A stretch of 30,745 bases of DNA from Bacteroidia bacterium (lineage in GTDB: Bacteria > Bacteroidota > Bacteroidia > Bacteroidales > Azobacteroidaceae). The stretch is taken from assembly GCA_025996865.1 (NCBI GenBank), contig BNTV01000054.1, forward strand, positions 1 to 30,745. The letters are read 5' to 3'. Shown piece by piece: positions 8,093 through 16,600 of the stretch; the first letter of the stretch is position 1; every line of letters begins with the position of its first letter. Made by a program: the position numbers and the translations under genes. Under the pieces are notes generated by a model, which was not told the DNA's origin, did no database searches, and saw only the letters and a program-made list of their open reading frames with translations.

Positions 8093-8899
8093 ATGGCAAA
8101 AATAACAGTAAAACACACAGATGTAACCATTATCAAAATAGATGATGTTGATTATATTTCGCTAACAGATATTGCGAAAGCAAAAAATCCGGATGCTAAT
8201 GCCGTAATAGCAAATTGGTTACGCAGTCGTAACACTATTGAATATTTAGGAATTTGGGAATATCCGTACAATCCAAATTTTAAACCCCTCGAATTCGAGG
8301 GGTTTAAAAACGAGGCAGGCGCAAATGCTTTCACAATGTCGCCACAGAAATGGATTGATGCCACGAATGCCATTGGAATTGTTTCTAAATCAGGCCATTA
8401 CGGAGGAACATTTGCTCATAAAGACATTGCGTTTAAATTTGCAAGTTGGATTTCTGTTGAATTTGAACTGTATATTGTCAAAGAGTTTCAACGCCTCAAA
8501 GAAGAAGAACAAAAGTCGTTGGGCTGGTCGGCAAAGCGCGAACTCGCAAAAATCAATTATCACATTCATACAGATGCAATTAAACACAACTTGATACCTT
8601 CAGAACTTACGCCACAACAAATTTCATACATTTATGCCGATGAGGCAGACGTACTGAATATGGCGCTTTTCGGCGTTGCGGCAAAGCAATGGCGTGAGGC
8701 AAATCCCGATTTGAAAGGCAATATACGCGACTATGCCACAATTAACGAGTTAATTTGTCTCTCGAATATGGAGAACATTAACGCCGTTCTGATAAACGAC
8801 AACGTTCCGCAAAGCGATAGATTGGTAAAACTCAATCGGATTGCCATTCAGCAGATGCAGGTTTTGCAGGACGTGGAAAATAGAAAAATATTGAAATAA
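8093..8899 (+). CDS. KilA-N domain protein
   Basis: This 268-residue protein has a KilA-N DNA-binding domain over about residues 8-125. Landmarks are YISLTDIAKAKNPDA, the NTIEYLGIWE segment and TMSPQKWIDATNAIGI, followed by GGTFAHKDIAFKFASWIS. The C-terminal half (about 140-268) is helical and belongs to the Bacteroidota-type KilA-N group, with no catalytic motif that I recognise. KilA-N domains occur in phages, large DNA viruses and mobile regions and bind nucleic acid. The function of the bacterial stand-alone version is not known. It is co-transcribed with the XRE regulator (8-base gap). The stop codon lies inside the second 53-bp repeat. A 32-bp perfect DNA palindrome lies within codons 62-73. 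Confidence 0.9.
   Translation: MAKITVKHTDVTIIKIDDVDYISLTDIAKAKNPDANAVIANWLRSRNTIEYLGIWEYPYNPNFKPLEFEGFKNEAGANAFTMSPQKWIDATNAIGIVSKSGHYGGTFAHKDIAFKFASWISVEFELYIVKEFQRLKEEEQKSLGWSAKRELAKINYHIHTDAIKHNLIPSELTPQQISYIYADEADVLNMALFGVAAKQWREANPDLKGNIRDYATINELICLSNMENINAVLINDNVPQSDRLVKLNRIAIQQMQVLQDVENRKILK
8278..8309. repeat. 32-bp perfect palindrome inside the KilA-N gene
   Basis: The left half TTTTAAACCCCTCGAA (8278-8293) is followed with no spacer by its exact reverse complement (8294-8309). It encodes residues about 62-73 (NFKPLEFEGFKN), a part of the domain that is conserved in relatives, so coding constraint explains some of it but not perfect symmetry. Confidence 0.9.
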
Positions 8900-8947
8900 A
8901 GTTGTAACTTTGCCGAAGAATCGCAAGACACTCAAATTGTAAGTTAT
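8895..8947 (+). repeat. 53-bp direct repeat, copy 2
   Basis: This copy matches 7749-7801 with six mismatches. It keeps the TAACTTTG box (8905-8912) but has lost the left half of the palindrome: GAATCGCAAGACAC replaces the symmetrical form. It overlaps the KilA-N stop codon. No plus-strand gene follows it, so it looks like an orphan promoter. Confidence 0.9.
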
Positions 8948-8965
8948 ACTACACTCGGTTATAAA

Positions 8966-9397
8966 TTAAGTTATCATACAATTGAAAATTGAGCGATAGT
9001 TGCGTATCCAACTCCAAAAAGTTTCTCTGCTCGTTTTTTTTTCCTCTGTCAATGCTTTTGCAGGCACTGTTCCAACTCTTCTAAATTTGAAACCTTTGTC
9101 TTTCAGGAATTTGCGAACTTGTGTTTCGCCTCTTTTAATTCCTGTCAACGCCTCTATTTTTGCCGCTGCCTCAGAAATGGATTGAGGTGGATTTTCTTCA
9201 AGGTATTTCTCAATGGTAGTCGAAAATGCCTGCAAATCACTCTCCGGTTGATTGAAGCTTATTTCATTCAATCTTGACAATCCGCAATCTTTCAAATGCA
9301 AAGCGTCGTATTTCTGCATAACTCGAGGATGAACTTGCGTGTACCTGCCTTCAGCAATGACTTGCTTGTCTTCTGGCCTAATGTTTAATTGTATCAT
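8966..9397 (-). pseudogene. IS630-type transposase, N-terminal remnant
   Basis: The 143 codons encode only the N-terminal DNA-binding part of an IS630-family transposase: an opening helical segment (residues 1-50) and a winged-helix domain (about 58-120, with PPQSISEAAAKIEALTG and TQVRKFLKDKGFKFRR). At a run of nine A on this strand (9034-9042) the frame changes. A -1 shift there restores the family-like continuation KKNEQRNFLE, and this frame then ends at a TAG at 8949-8951. The catalytic DDE domain is absent, so the element is dead. A -7 box (9412-9419) and a normal ATG remain. Its broken end abuts the second 53-bp repeat, suggesting that the XRE-KilA-N module or a rearrangement removed the rest. 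Confidence 0.8.
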
Positions 9398-9411
9398 AGC
9401 GGTTTTTGCTG

Positions 9412-9419
9412 CAAAGATA
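9412..9419 (-). promoter_or_regulatory. -7 box of the transposase remnant
   Basis: The minus strand reads TATCTTTG, exact TAnnTTTG, 15 bases before the ATG. The surrounding bases TGCTGCAAAGATAC also occur at the promoter at 25103-25116. Confidence 0.55.
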
Positions 9420-9557
9420 CTTATTATTTCTCATAGATCAACATTTACTTTTATGCTTGATACCACAAAAGCAATCGGAGAAAAAAGCGGTACGGAAGGT
9501 GATACGATAGATGTCGCAAAGGATGTCGTAAAGATTATCCGTTGCACAACGTACCAT

Positions 9558-10499
9558 TCAACGCGATATACAAATACATGAATATTTATTCTTTTTCTCA
9601 GTCATTTTTTGTATAAACTTTTTGTATTCTTCCGATTCCGGATAAAACGGTTTATGATTCAATGCCCGTTCGATGGATTCAAGTTCACGTGCTATTTGCT
9701 GTGTTTCTTCATCGAAACAGGCTTCGGAAAACTTTTCCCAGATATAATCAATCGCCTGTTGGGAAGGATGAATCAAATCTTCCGCATAAAAGCGGTAATC
9801 CCGCAAATCGTCTATTACCATTTCATAAGAAGGAAAATAATACGTATCCGGATTTTCACGGATGAGTTTTTCCGTTGCCAACAAAAGCGTTGCTTTACTT
9901 AATTGATTTTCGTGAAATCCATCTTTCAAATACCGCAATGGACTAACCGTAAACAAAATTTTGATTCCCGGAGCCAGTTTTTTCAAACGCGCTATCAGAT
10001 TGTTCCATTCTATTACAATATCATCCAAACAAATACGTTCATGGATAAAAAGAGTAGCCGGCAATTTGTGACAATTGGAAACAACCGCGCCCGTCGCTTG
10101 CAAGCGATAAACGAAGGCTGTCCCGAACGTGATGACAAGAAGTGTCGATTTCCGGAGAAAAGCAGATGAATGTTCCAAACGCGAATTGATTTTTTTCAAG
10201 GTTTCCGAAAGATTCGTACCCGAAAAACGACTGTGATGGGAAAAGCTGTGAAACAAATCTTTGTCCTGAAAAATTTCGCTTCCGGTATAAGGTTTTCCGT
10301 CCATTAAGCGGTTAAGATTCAGCGATAAAGACAAGGGATTGTATGTCACGCCGAAAGGATTGACGTCGATATTGAAACCGGCGCCCGACATTTTGGCGGA
10401 AATGCTTTCCACAAAACAAGAACCCATCATGGAAATGGTATCGGAATGGGAGATTTTAAAATCGCCGGATGGAACGGATAACTCTGTTCGGAATTTCAT
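9558..10499 (-). CDS. GSCFA-domain protein (SGNH-hydrolase-like)
   Basis: This 313-residue member of the GSCFA family is named for the motif seen here at residues 26-29 with GSCF (Ala replaced by V next). The fold is related to SGNH/GDSL esterases. S27 sits where the nucleophile would be, and DLIHPSQQA near residue 231 supplies the Asp-x-x-His pair of block V. The substrate is unknown. No signal peptide is visible, so the protein is probably cytoplasmic. The ATG at 10499 is preferred over a TTG seven codons upstream, because MKFRTEL is the family's usual start and the promoter box lies at 10526-10533. It is divergent from dxs, a neighbourhood I recall as common in Bacteroidales. Confidence 0.88.
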   Translation of the reverse strand: MKFRTELSVPSGDFKISHSDTISMMGSCFVESISAKMSGAGFNIDVNPFGVTYNPLSLSLNLNRLMDGKPYTGSEIFQDKDLFHSFSHHSRFSGTNLSETLKKINSRLEHSSAFLRKSTLLVITFGTAFVYRLQATGAVVSNCHKLPATLFIHERICLDDIVIEWNNLIARLKKLAPGIKILFTVSPLRYLKDGFHENQLSKATLLLATEKLIRENPDTYYFPSYEMVIDDLRDYRFYAEDLIHPSQQAIDYIWEKFSEACFDEETQQIARELESIERALNHKPFYPESEEYKKFIQKMTEKKNKYSCICISR

Positions 10500-10525
10500 A
10501 CCACAATAATTTTTAAACAAGATTG

Positions 10526-10554
10526 CAAATATAAGTGTTATTTTTGTAAATTTG
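10526..10554. promoter_or_regulatory. Divergent promoters of the GSCFA gene and dxs
   Basis: On the minus strand TATATTTG (10526-10533) serves the GSCFA gene, 27 bases before its ATG. On the plus strand TAAATTTG (10547-10554) serves dxs, 17 bases before its ATG. Both are exact TAnnTTTG boxes. Confidence 0.65.
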
Positions 10555-10570
10555 CACAGGAATTATAACT

Positions 10571-12466
10571 ATGCTTGATAAAACAGAAATGAACTTACTG
10601 AAACAAATTAATTCTCCGTCCGATTTACGTTTGCTGAAACCGGAAGAATTGATACTCGTTTGCAATGAATTAAGGCAATATCTCATTGAGGTACTGGCCG
10701 AAAACCCGGGGCATTTTGCATCCAGCCTCGGTACGATTGAATTGACTGTCGCCCTGCATTATGCGTTTAGCACGCCTTACGACCGCATTGTTTGGGACGT
10801 GGGACATCAAGCCTACGGACACAAAATCCTGACCGGACGACGCGACGAATTTCCAACACTCCGGAAATTCGGAGGAATCAGCGGATTCCCGAATCCGGAA
10901 GAAAGCGAATACGATTCATTCATCGCCGGACACGCCTCCAATTCAATTTCCGCAGCTTTGGGAATGGCCGCCGCCTCGAAACTGAAAAATGAAACCGACC
11001 GGAAAATTGTAGCCGTTATCGGCGATGGTTCCATGACCGGAGGATTGGCTTTCGAAGGTTTGAACAATGCTTCGTCCACCCCGAATAATTTGCTTATTAT
11101 CCTGAACGACAACAATATGTCTATCGACAAGCCGGTCGGAGGCATGAGCGAATATTTGGTGAATATTACGGCTTCCCAAGCCTACAACAAAATCCGGTAC
11201 AAAATATACAACTCGTTGAAAAATAAAGGTTTTTTCCGGGAAGGGAAAAAAGAAGCCATCCTGCGTTTCAACAACAGTCTGAAAGCGCTATTAACGAGAC
11301 AACACAATATATTCGAAGGCTTCAACATCCGGTATTTCGGCCCGGTGGACGGTCATGATGTGAACGGTTTGGTGCGGATTATCAACAATATCAAAAACAT
11401 GGCCGGACCCAAACTGCTTCATATCCGGACGATTAAAGGAAAAGGCTTCGAGCCTGCCGAGAAAGAAGCCACCATCTGGCACGCCCCCGGAAAATTCAAC
11501 AAAGAAACCGGTGAACGGATGGTTTGGAAATCAAAAGACGAACCGCAATTATACCAGGATATTTTCGGCCATACTTTGCTGGAATTAGCCAAAGAAAATG
11601 AACGGATTGTCGGAATTACGCCGGCTATGCCGACCGGTTGTTCCATGATTTACCTGATGAAAGAACTCCCTGAACGCACTTTCGACGTTGGCATTGCCGA
11701 AGGACATGCGGTGACTTACGCCGCAGGTTTGGCGAAAGAAGGTATTTTGCCGTTCTGCAACATTTATTCGTCGTTCATGCAACGCGCTTACGACCAGATT
11801 ATTCACGATGCCGCTTTGCAAAAACTCGACATGGTGCTTTGTTTAGACCGTGCAGGATTGGTCGGCGAAGACGGTATGACGCACCACGGCGCTTTCGATT
11901 TGGCTTATTTGCGTTGTATTCCTAATCTTACCATTGCTTCCCCGCTGAACGAAATCGCCCTTCGCAATCTGATGTTTACCGCAAGCCGGCCGGGAATGGG
12001 CGTCTTTGCCATTCGCTATCCGCGTGGAAAAGGCGAGCTGAAAGACTGGGAAACTCCTTTTGAAATACTGCCTGTCGGAAAAGGCTGTAAGCTGAAAGAC
12101 GGAAAAGATGTAGCGGTATTAAGTATCGGCCCGATTGGAAATATTGTAACCGAAGCTATTGAGAAAGCAAAAGAATCGGGAGTCGATGCGGCGCATTACG
12201 ATATGATTTACCTGAAACCCGTTGATGAGGAATTGTTGCACGAAGTCGGGAAAAATTTCCGGCGAATCATTACCGTTGAGAATGGAACCATTCAAGGCGG
12301 ATTGGGTACGGCCGTCATGGAATTTATGATGGAGAACGGTTATAATCCGGCTATCCGGCGAATTGGAATCCCTGACCATTTTGTTGAGCATGGGACGATT
12401 CCTGAATTGTACCGGTTGTGCGGGATGGATGCGGAGGGGATTACCAAGGTGCTATCTTTTATATAA
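10571..12466 (+). CDS. dxs: 1-deoxy-D-xylulose-5-phosphate synthase
   Basis: Dxs condenses pyruvate and glyceraldehyde 3-phosphate to DXP using thiamine diphosphate. This is the first step of the MEP isoprenoid pathway and also supplies thiamine and vitamin B6 synthesis in many bacteria. The 631-residue protein has the full three-domain layout. The TPP-binding domain carries [16 protein letters not shown] near residue 76 and the GDGSMTGG motif at 151-158 with the downstream NDN. A transketolase pyrimidine-binding domain begins near 320 ([11 protein letters not shown], with the conserved Glu). The transketolase C-terminal domain begins near 505. The start is the ATG just after a good promoter. 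An acyltransferase gene follows after 8 bases and is probably co-transcribed. Confidence 0.97.
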   Translation: MLDKTEMNLLKQINSPSDLRLLKPEELILVCNELRQYLIEVLAENPGHFASSLGTIELTVALHYAFSTPYDRIVWDVGHQAYGHKILTGRRDEFPTLRKFGGISGFPNPEESEYDSFIAGHASNSISAALGMAAASKLKNETDRKIVAVIGDGSMTGGLAFEGLNNASSTPNNLLIILNDNNMSIDKPVGGMSEYLVNITASQAYNKIRYKIYNSLKNKGFFREGKKEAILRFNNSLKALLTRQHNIFEGFNIRYFGPVDGHDVNGLVRIINNIKNMAGPKLLHIRTIKGKGFEPAEKEATIWHAPGKFNKETGERMVWKSKDEPQLYQDIFGHTLLELAKENERIVGITPAMPTGCSMIYLMKELPERTFDVGIAEGHAVTYAAGLAKEGILPFCNIYSSFMQRAYDQIIHDAALQKLDMVLCLDRAGLVGEDGMTHHGAFDLAYLRCIPNLTIASPLNEIALRNLMFTASRPGMGVFAIRYPRGKGELKDWETPFEILPVGKGCKLKDGKDVAVLSIGPIGNIVTEAIEKAKESGVDAAHYDMIYLKPVDEELLHEVGKNFRRIITVENGTIQGGLGTAVMEFMMENGYNPAIRRIGIPDHFVEHGTIPELYRLCGMDAEGITKVLSFI

Positions 12467-12474
12467 TTTAGAAT

Positions 12475-13590
12475 ATGGAAAACAATTTATCAACATCTAA
12501 GCCACATTATGAGATACTTGACGGCTTGCGAGGAGTGGCTGCAATAGTAGTACTTATCTTTCATATTTTCGAGTCGTTTACTTTAGACCCATACATAAAG
12601 TTTGCCAATCACGGCTACCTTGCAGTTGATTTTTTCTTTGTCCTTTCGGGTTTTGTTATCGGATATGCTTACGATGAGCGATGGAAAAAAATGAGCTTCG
12701 GCAACTTTTTCAAGCGACGATTGATACGTCTTCACCCAATGGTTGTTATGGGCATGATTCTCGGCGCCTTGCTGTTTTACTTTGGCGCTTCACCCGAATT
12801 TTCACTTATTGCCGGGGTGCCGGTGTGGAAGTTGCTGCTTTATACAGTGTTGGGCATCTTGTTAATACCAACGCCACCGTCAATCGACATACGCGGTTGG
12901 CAAGAAATGTACACTTTAGACGCTCCTTGCTGGTCGTTATTCTTCGAATACATTGCCAATATTCTATATGGATTGTTTATCCGCAAGTTTTCTACTAAAG
13001 TTCTGGCAGTGTTTGTATTTTTAGCAGCCTGTGCCACCATTCACCTCATCATTACCACGACCGGCGATGTATCCGGCGGTTGGACGTTCAACGTCGCACA
13101 TTTCCGGATAGGATTTACACGATTGATTTACCCGTTTTTTGCCGGATTACTACTCTTTCGAATAGGAAAATTGACGAAACTGAACAAGGCTTTTTTATGG
13201 TGCAGCCTTTTGTTGCTTGCTGTTTTCTTTTGTCCGCGAATAGGCGACCACGCTCATTTTTGGATGAATGGTATATACGAGTCTGTGGTAATTATCGTAG
13301 TCTTTCCATTGGTTGTTTATATGGGTGCAAGTGGTGAAGTTAAAGGCAAATATGCTTCTAAGGTCTGCAAGTTTTTAGGAGATATTTCCTATCCGGTCTA
13401 TATAGTCAATTATCCGATTATATATATCTGGACAGGCTATATTTCGAAGACCAAATACACGTTTGCCGAATCTTATTGGGTTGCTTTGTTAGTGTTTGTT
13501 TCGGTGATAGCTCTTTCATACGCTTGTTTGAAATTATATGATTTACCGGTAAGAAATTGGTTGCAAAATAGAAACAGAAAAATGGTATGA
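12475..13590 (+). CDS. Membrane acyltransferase, acyltransferase_3 (OafA-like) family
   Basis: This 371-residue integral membrane protein has about ten hydrophobic segments. It carries the family's signature LDGLRGVAAIVVLIFH at 15-30, with the catalytic-type H30. FFFVLSGFVIGY follows, then the cytoplasmic RRLIRLHPM motif near 85. The family moves acetyl or other acyl groups onto extracytoplasmic sugars such as O-antigen, capsule or peptidoglycan. The acceptor cannot be read from sequence. It starts 8 bases after the dxs stop, implying co-transcription, but no pathway link to Dxs is obvious. Adjacent lipid A and PUL genes are on other transcripts. Family assignment is firm, substrate unknown. 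Confidence 0.88.
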   Translation: MENNLSTSKPHYEILDGLRGVAAIVVLIFHIFESFTLDPYIKFANHGYLAVDFFFVLSGFVIGYAYDERWKKMSFGNFFKRRLIRLHPMVVMGMILGALLFYFGASPEFSLIAGVPVWKLLLYTVLGILLIPTPPSIDIRGWQEMYTLDAPCWSLFFEYIANILYGLFIRKFSTKVLAVFVFLAACATIHLIITTTGDVSGGWTFNVAHFRIGFTRLIYPFFAGLLLFRIGKLTKLNKAFLWCSLLLLAVFFCPRIGDHAHFWMNGIYESVVIIVVFPLVVYMGASGEVKGKYASKVCKFLGDISYPVYIVNYPIIYIWTGYISKTKYTFAESYWVALLVFVSVIALSYACLKLYDLPVRNWLQNRNRKMV

Positions 13591-13596
13591 AAAACC

Positions 13597-13617
13597 GGCG
13601 GTTGTAATTCACCCGCC
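13597..13617. terminator. Bidirectional terminator between acyltransferase and hybrid sensor
   Basis: GGCGG (13597-13601) pairs with CCGCC (13613-13617) around an 11-base loop. It is followed by TTTTT on the plus strand, and on the minus strand by GGTTTTT. The genes converge with only 18 bases between their stops, so one hairpin can serve both. The stem is short, so confidence is moderate. Confidence 0.55.
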
Positions 13618-16600
13618 TTTTTGGAACTGCGAAGGCGTTTTCCCAAACTGCGCCTTAAAACATTTGCTGAAATAAAACGGGTCATTGATTCCCACTTTGT
13701 AAGAAACTTCCGATACGTTCAAATTGGTGGTTGCTAATAATTCAGCCGCTTTTTTCATCCGGATGATGCGAACGTATTCGTTAGGCGAGTGACCGGTAAT
13801 GCCTTTTACTTTTTTGTAAAAATTAGTACGCCCCATACCTATAATTTGTGCAAATGTATCCACTGAAAAATCAGCATTTTCCATGTTTTCTTCAATCAAT
13901 TGATGGATTTTGTCGATAAATTCTTTGTCTTTATCGGTAAAATTAATCAGATGAACAGGCGGCGCGCCGGGTTCCTGTGCAAATTTCCGCTGCAATTTTT
14001 CCCGTTGTTCAATCAATTTGACAATACGCGCCATCAGGTATTTAATGCTGAACGGCTTGGTAATATATGCATCGGCGCCGGCTTGAATACCTTCCAATTG
14101 ATGTTCTTCCGAGGAATGGGCGGTCAGCAAGATAATCGGAATATGGCTGGTCAGAAAATCTTCTTTCAAACGGCGGGTGACTTCAAAACCGTCGATGCCG
14201 GGCATCATTACATCGCAAATAATCAGATTCGGTTGCTCGTTGCCCGCTTTTTCCAAACCTTCCATACCGTCTTTGGCTACAAACATAGAGAATGAATTGT
14301 TCAATTGATTGAATACAAATTCGCGCACTTCGTCATCGTCTTCGATGATTAATATCTTGTAATCCTGATACCGTTTATCCTGCGGTTGAGGTGGTAGAGA
14401 CGGGGCATGCCCCGTCTCTACGGTTGCGGACACAACCGTACCGGTAAATTTTGGTTGTGTTTCTATAATTTCTTCTTTACCATAATTACTGTCCGACATG
14501 GGAATAGACACACTGAAACAGGCGCCGCCCAATTCGGAAGACGCATATTCGGCTTTGCCTTTATGAACGGCGGCTAATTCGGCTGTCAGATGCAATCCGA
14601 CACCGGTTCCTCCAATGGATGAATCGATTTGGGCAAAACGGACAAACAACGAACTTTGTTTTTCTTTCGGAACGCCCGCACCGCTATCGGATACACTAAG
14701 CGTAAAGCAGTCGTCAGGTTCCGAGAAAACCAGACGCATCACAATTATACCGTTATCCGGCGTATGTTTCATCGCATTCGACAATAGATTCCACGCGATT
14801 TTGTCCCATTTGTTTTTATCCAGCAACATTTCTTTTTGCGGGAGATTGGATTCGAACAGAAATTCTATCTTTTTCTTTTCTGCCAAATCCCTGAATGATT
14901 GATAAATATCATCAAAAAAAGCGACCGCTTCCGTTCGTTCCAGTTTCAGTTGCAAGACCTTGTTTTGCAGTTTGCGGAACTCCAATAGCTGGTCAATCAA
15001 CCGGAGCAGGCGTGAAGAACTCTTCGCCATCTGATTGATTTGTTTTATAACAGCCGCCGGAAGACTTTCCATCGCGGTTAAATTTTCAATCGAACCCCGG
15101 ATAATCGTCAATGGCGTCCGGAATTCGTGCGATATATTGGTAAAAAACCGGAGTTTATATTCTGTGAATTGCCGTTCGACTTCTACCGCTGTATGCAGCC
15201 GGTTGATTTGCATAATAAGCCGGATAGTGAAAAAGATAGCAATAACCAGTAATATGAAATAAATCAGGTAAGCCCATCCTGATTTCCAGAATGGCGGGGA
15301 AATGATTATTTTCAGTACGGTTTCATTTTCCGTCCATACGCCAAAACTGTTGCTGCCTTTGACCTTGAACAGGTACGTTCCCGAAGACACATTCCGGTAG
15401 GCGGCAATATTGTGACGGGTAATCGGGTTCCAATCTTTCTCATACCCTTCCAGGTAATAAGCATATTGATTGAAATTCGGCAAATGGAAATTGAGCATGG
15501 CAAATTCGATGTTGAACGAATTTTGATCGTACTTCAACCGGATTTCTTTTGTCATTGCAATACTTTCGGTCAAAGGAGAATTATTCTCTTCGGGACGGAC
15601 ATCCATTCCGTTGATTTTCAGTCCGGTAATAACTATCGGCGGTGTATAGACGTCGTATTTTATTTGGGATGGGTCGAAAATAAAAACACCGGAATAACTG
15701 CCGAACATCAATTCTCCGCTTTTCATTTTCCAGCAGGAACGTTCATTAAACAAACCGGCTTGTTTGCTATTGGAGAAACTAAAGTTCTCGAAACGTTCGG
15801 TTTGCGGGTCAAATTTGGAAATCCCGCTGCCGCCTTCCGTGCTTACCCAGATATACCCTTGATCGTCTTCTATGATGGTTTGGATCACTTCATTGGAAAG
15901 TCCTTCTTTAGCCGTATAATGCTTGAACCAAGAGCGCTCAAGGGGTTTTTCGCGGACTAATAAATTCAATCCTCCGCCGGTTGTGCCGAACCAGATACGC
16001 CCTTTGCTATCCTCAAAAACAGCTTTTACTTCGTTGTTGTTGATTGAACGGTCGTCATTTACATCGAAATGGAAATTGATATACTTGTTGTTATCCCGGA
16101 TCAATTCGTCCGGGTCAAAGACATTGACCCCTTCGTTGGTTCCTGTCCAAATCATCCCGGTATGGTCTTGCATAATGACACGCACCATGTCCTGATTAAC
16201 CGTGCGCGTATTAATATGCCGGAAAACAATCTCTTTACTGTTGAGGTCGGCGTAATGCAATCCGCCGCCAAAAGAAGCGCCCCAGATGCGGTTTTTCGAA
16301 TCCAGCAAAATATCGAATACATTGTTGCTGCTGGTATTTTGCAAGGCGGCATCCTGTAATTGATAATTACGGACAGGCGCGTTTCCCGAAGGTGGTAATA
16401 CCATAATGCCGTTTCCCCGTGTCCCTAACCAGATATTTCCCAGGGAATCTTCCGTCATGCAGAAAGGCAAACCGCCGGCAATTTTATGCGATTGTATTCT
16501 TTTGAAAGACCGGTCATAGAGATTCAGATAACCGCTGCGTGTTCCTAACCAAAAGCGTTCCTGTGAATCTTCGTATATCAGGCGGACGGCATTGCTCCGG

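Noticed and set aside
9453..9581. Short plus-strand frame MLDTTKAIGEKSGTEGD...
   Set aside because: It looks protein-like for about 30 residues, but it is only 42 codons, has no promoter box, and overlaps the 3' end of the GSCFA gene. At best a gene scrap.
15412..15960. 182-codon plus-strand frame inside the HTCS gene
   Set aside because: Antisense to conserved propeller and Y_Y_Y coding sequence, no promoter and no recognisable domain.
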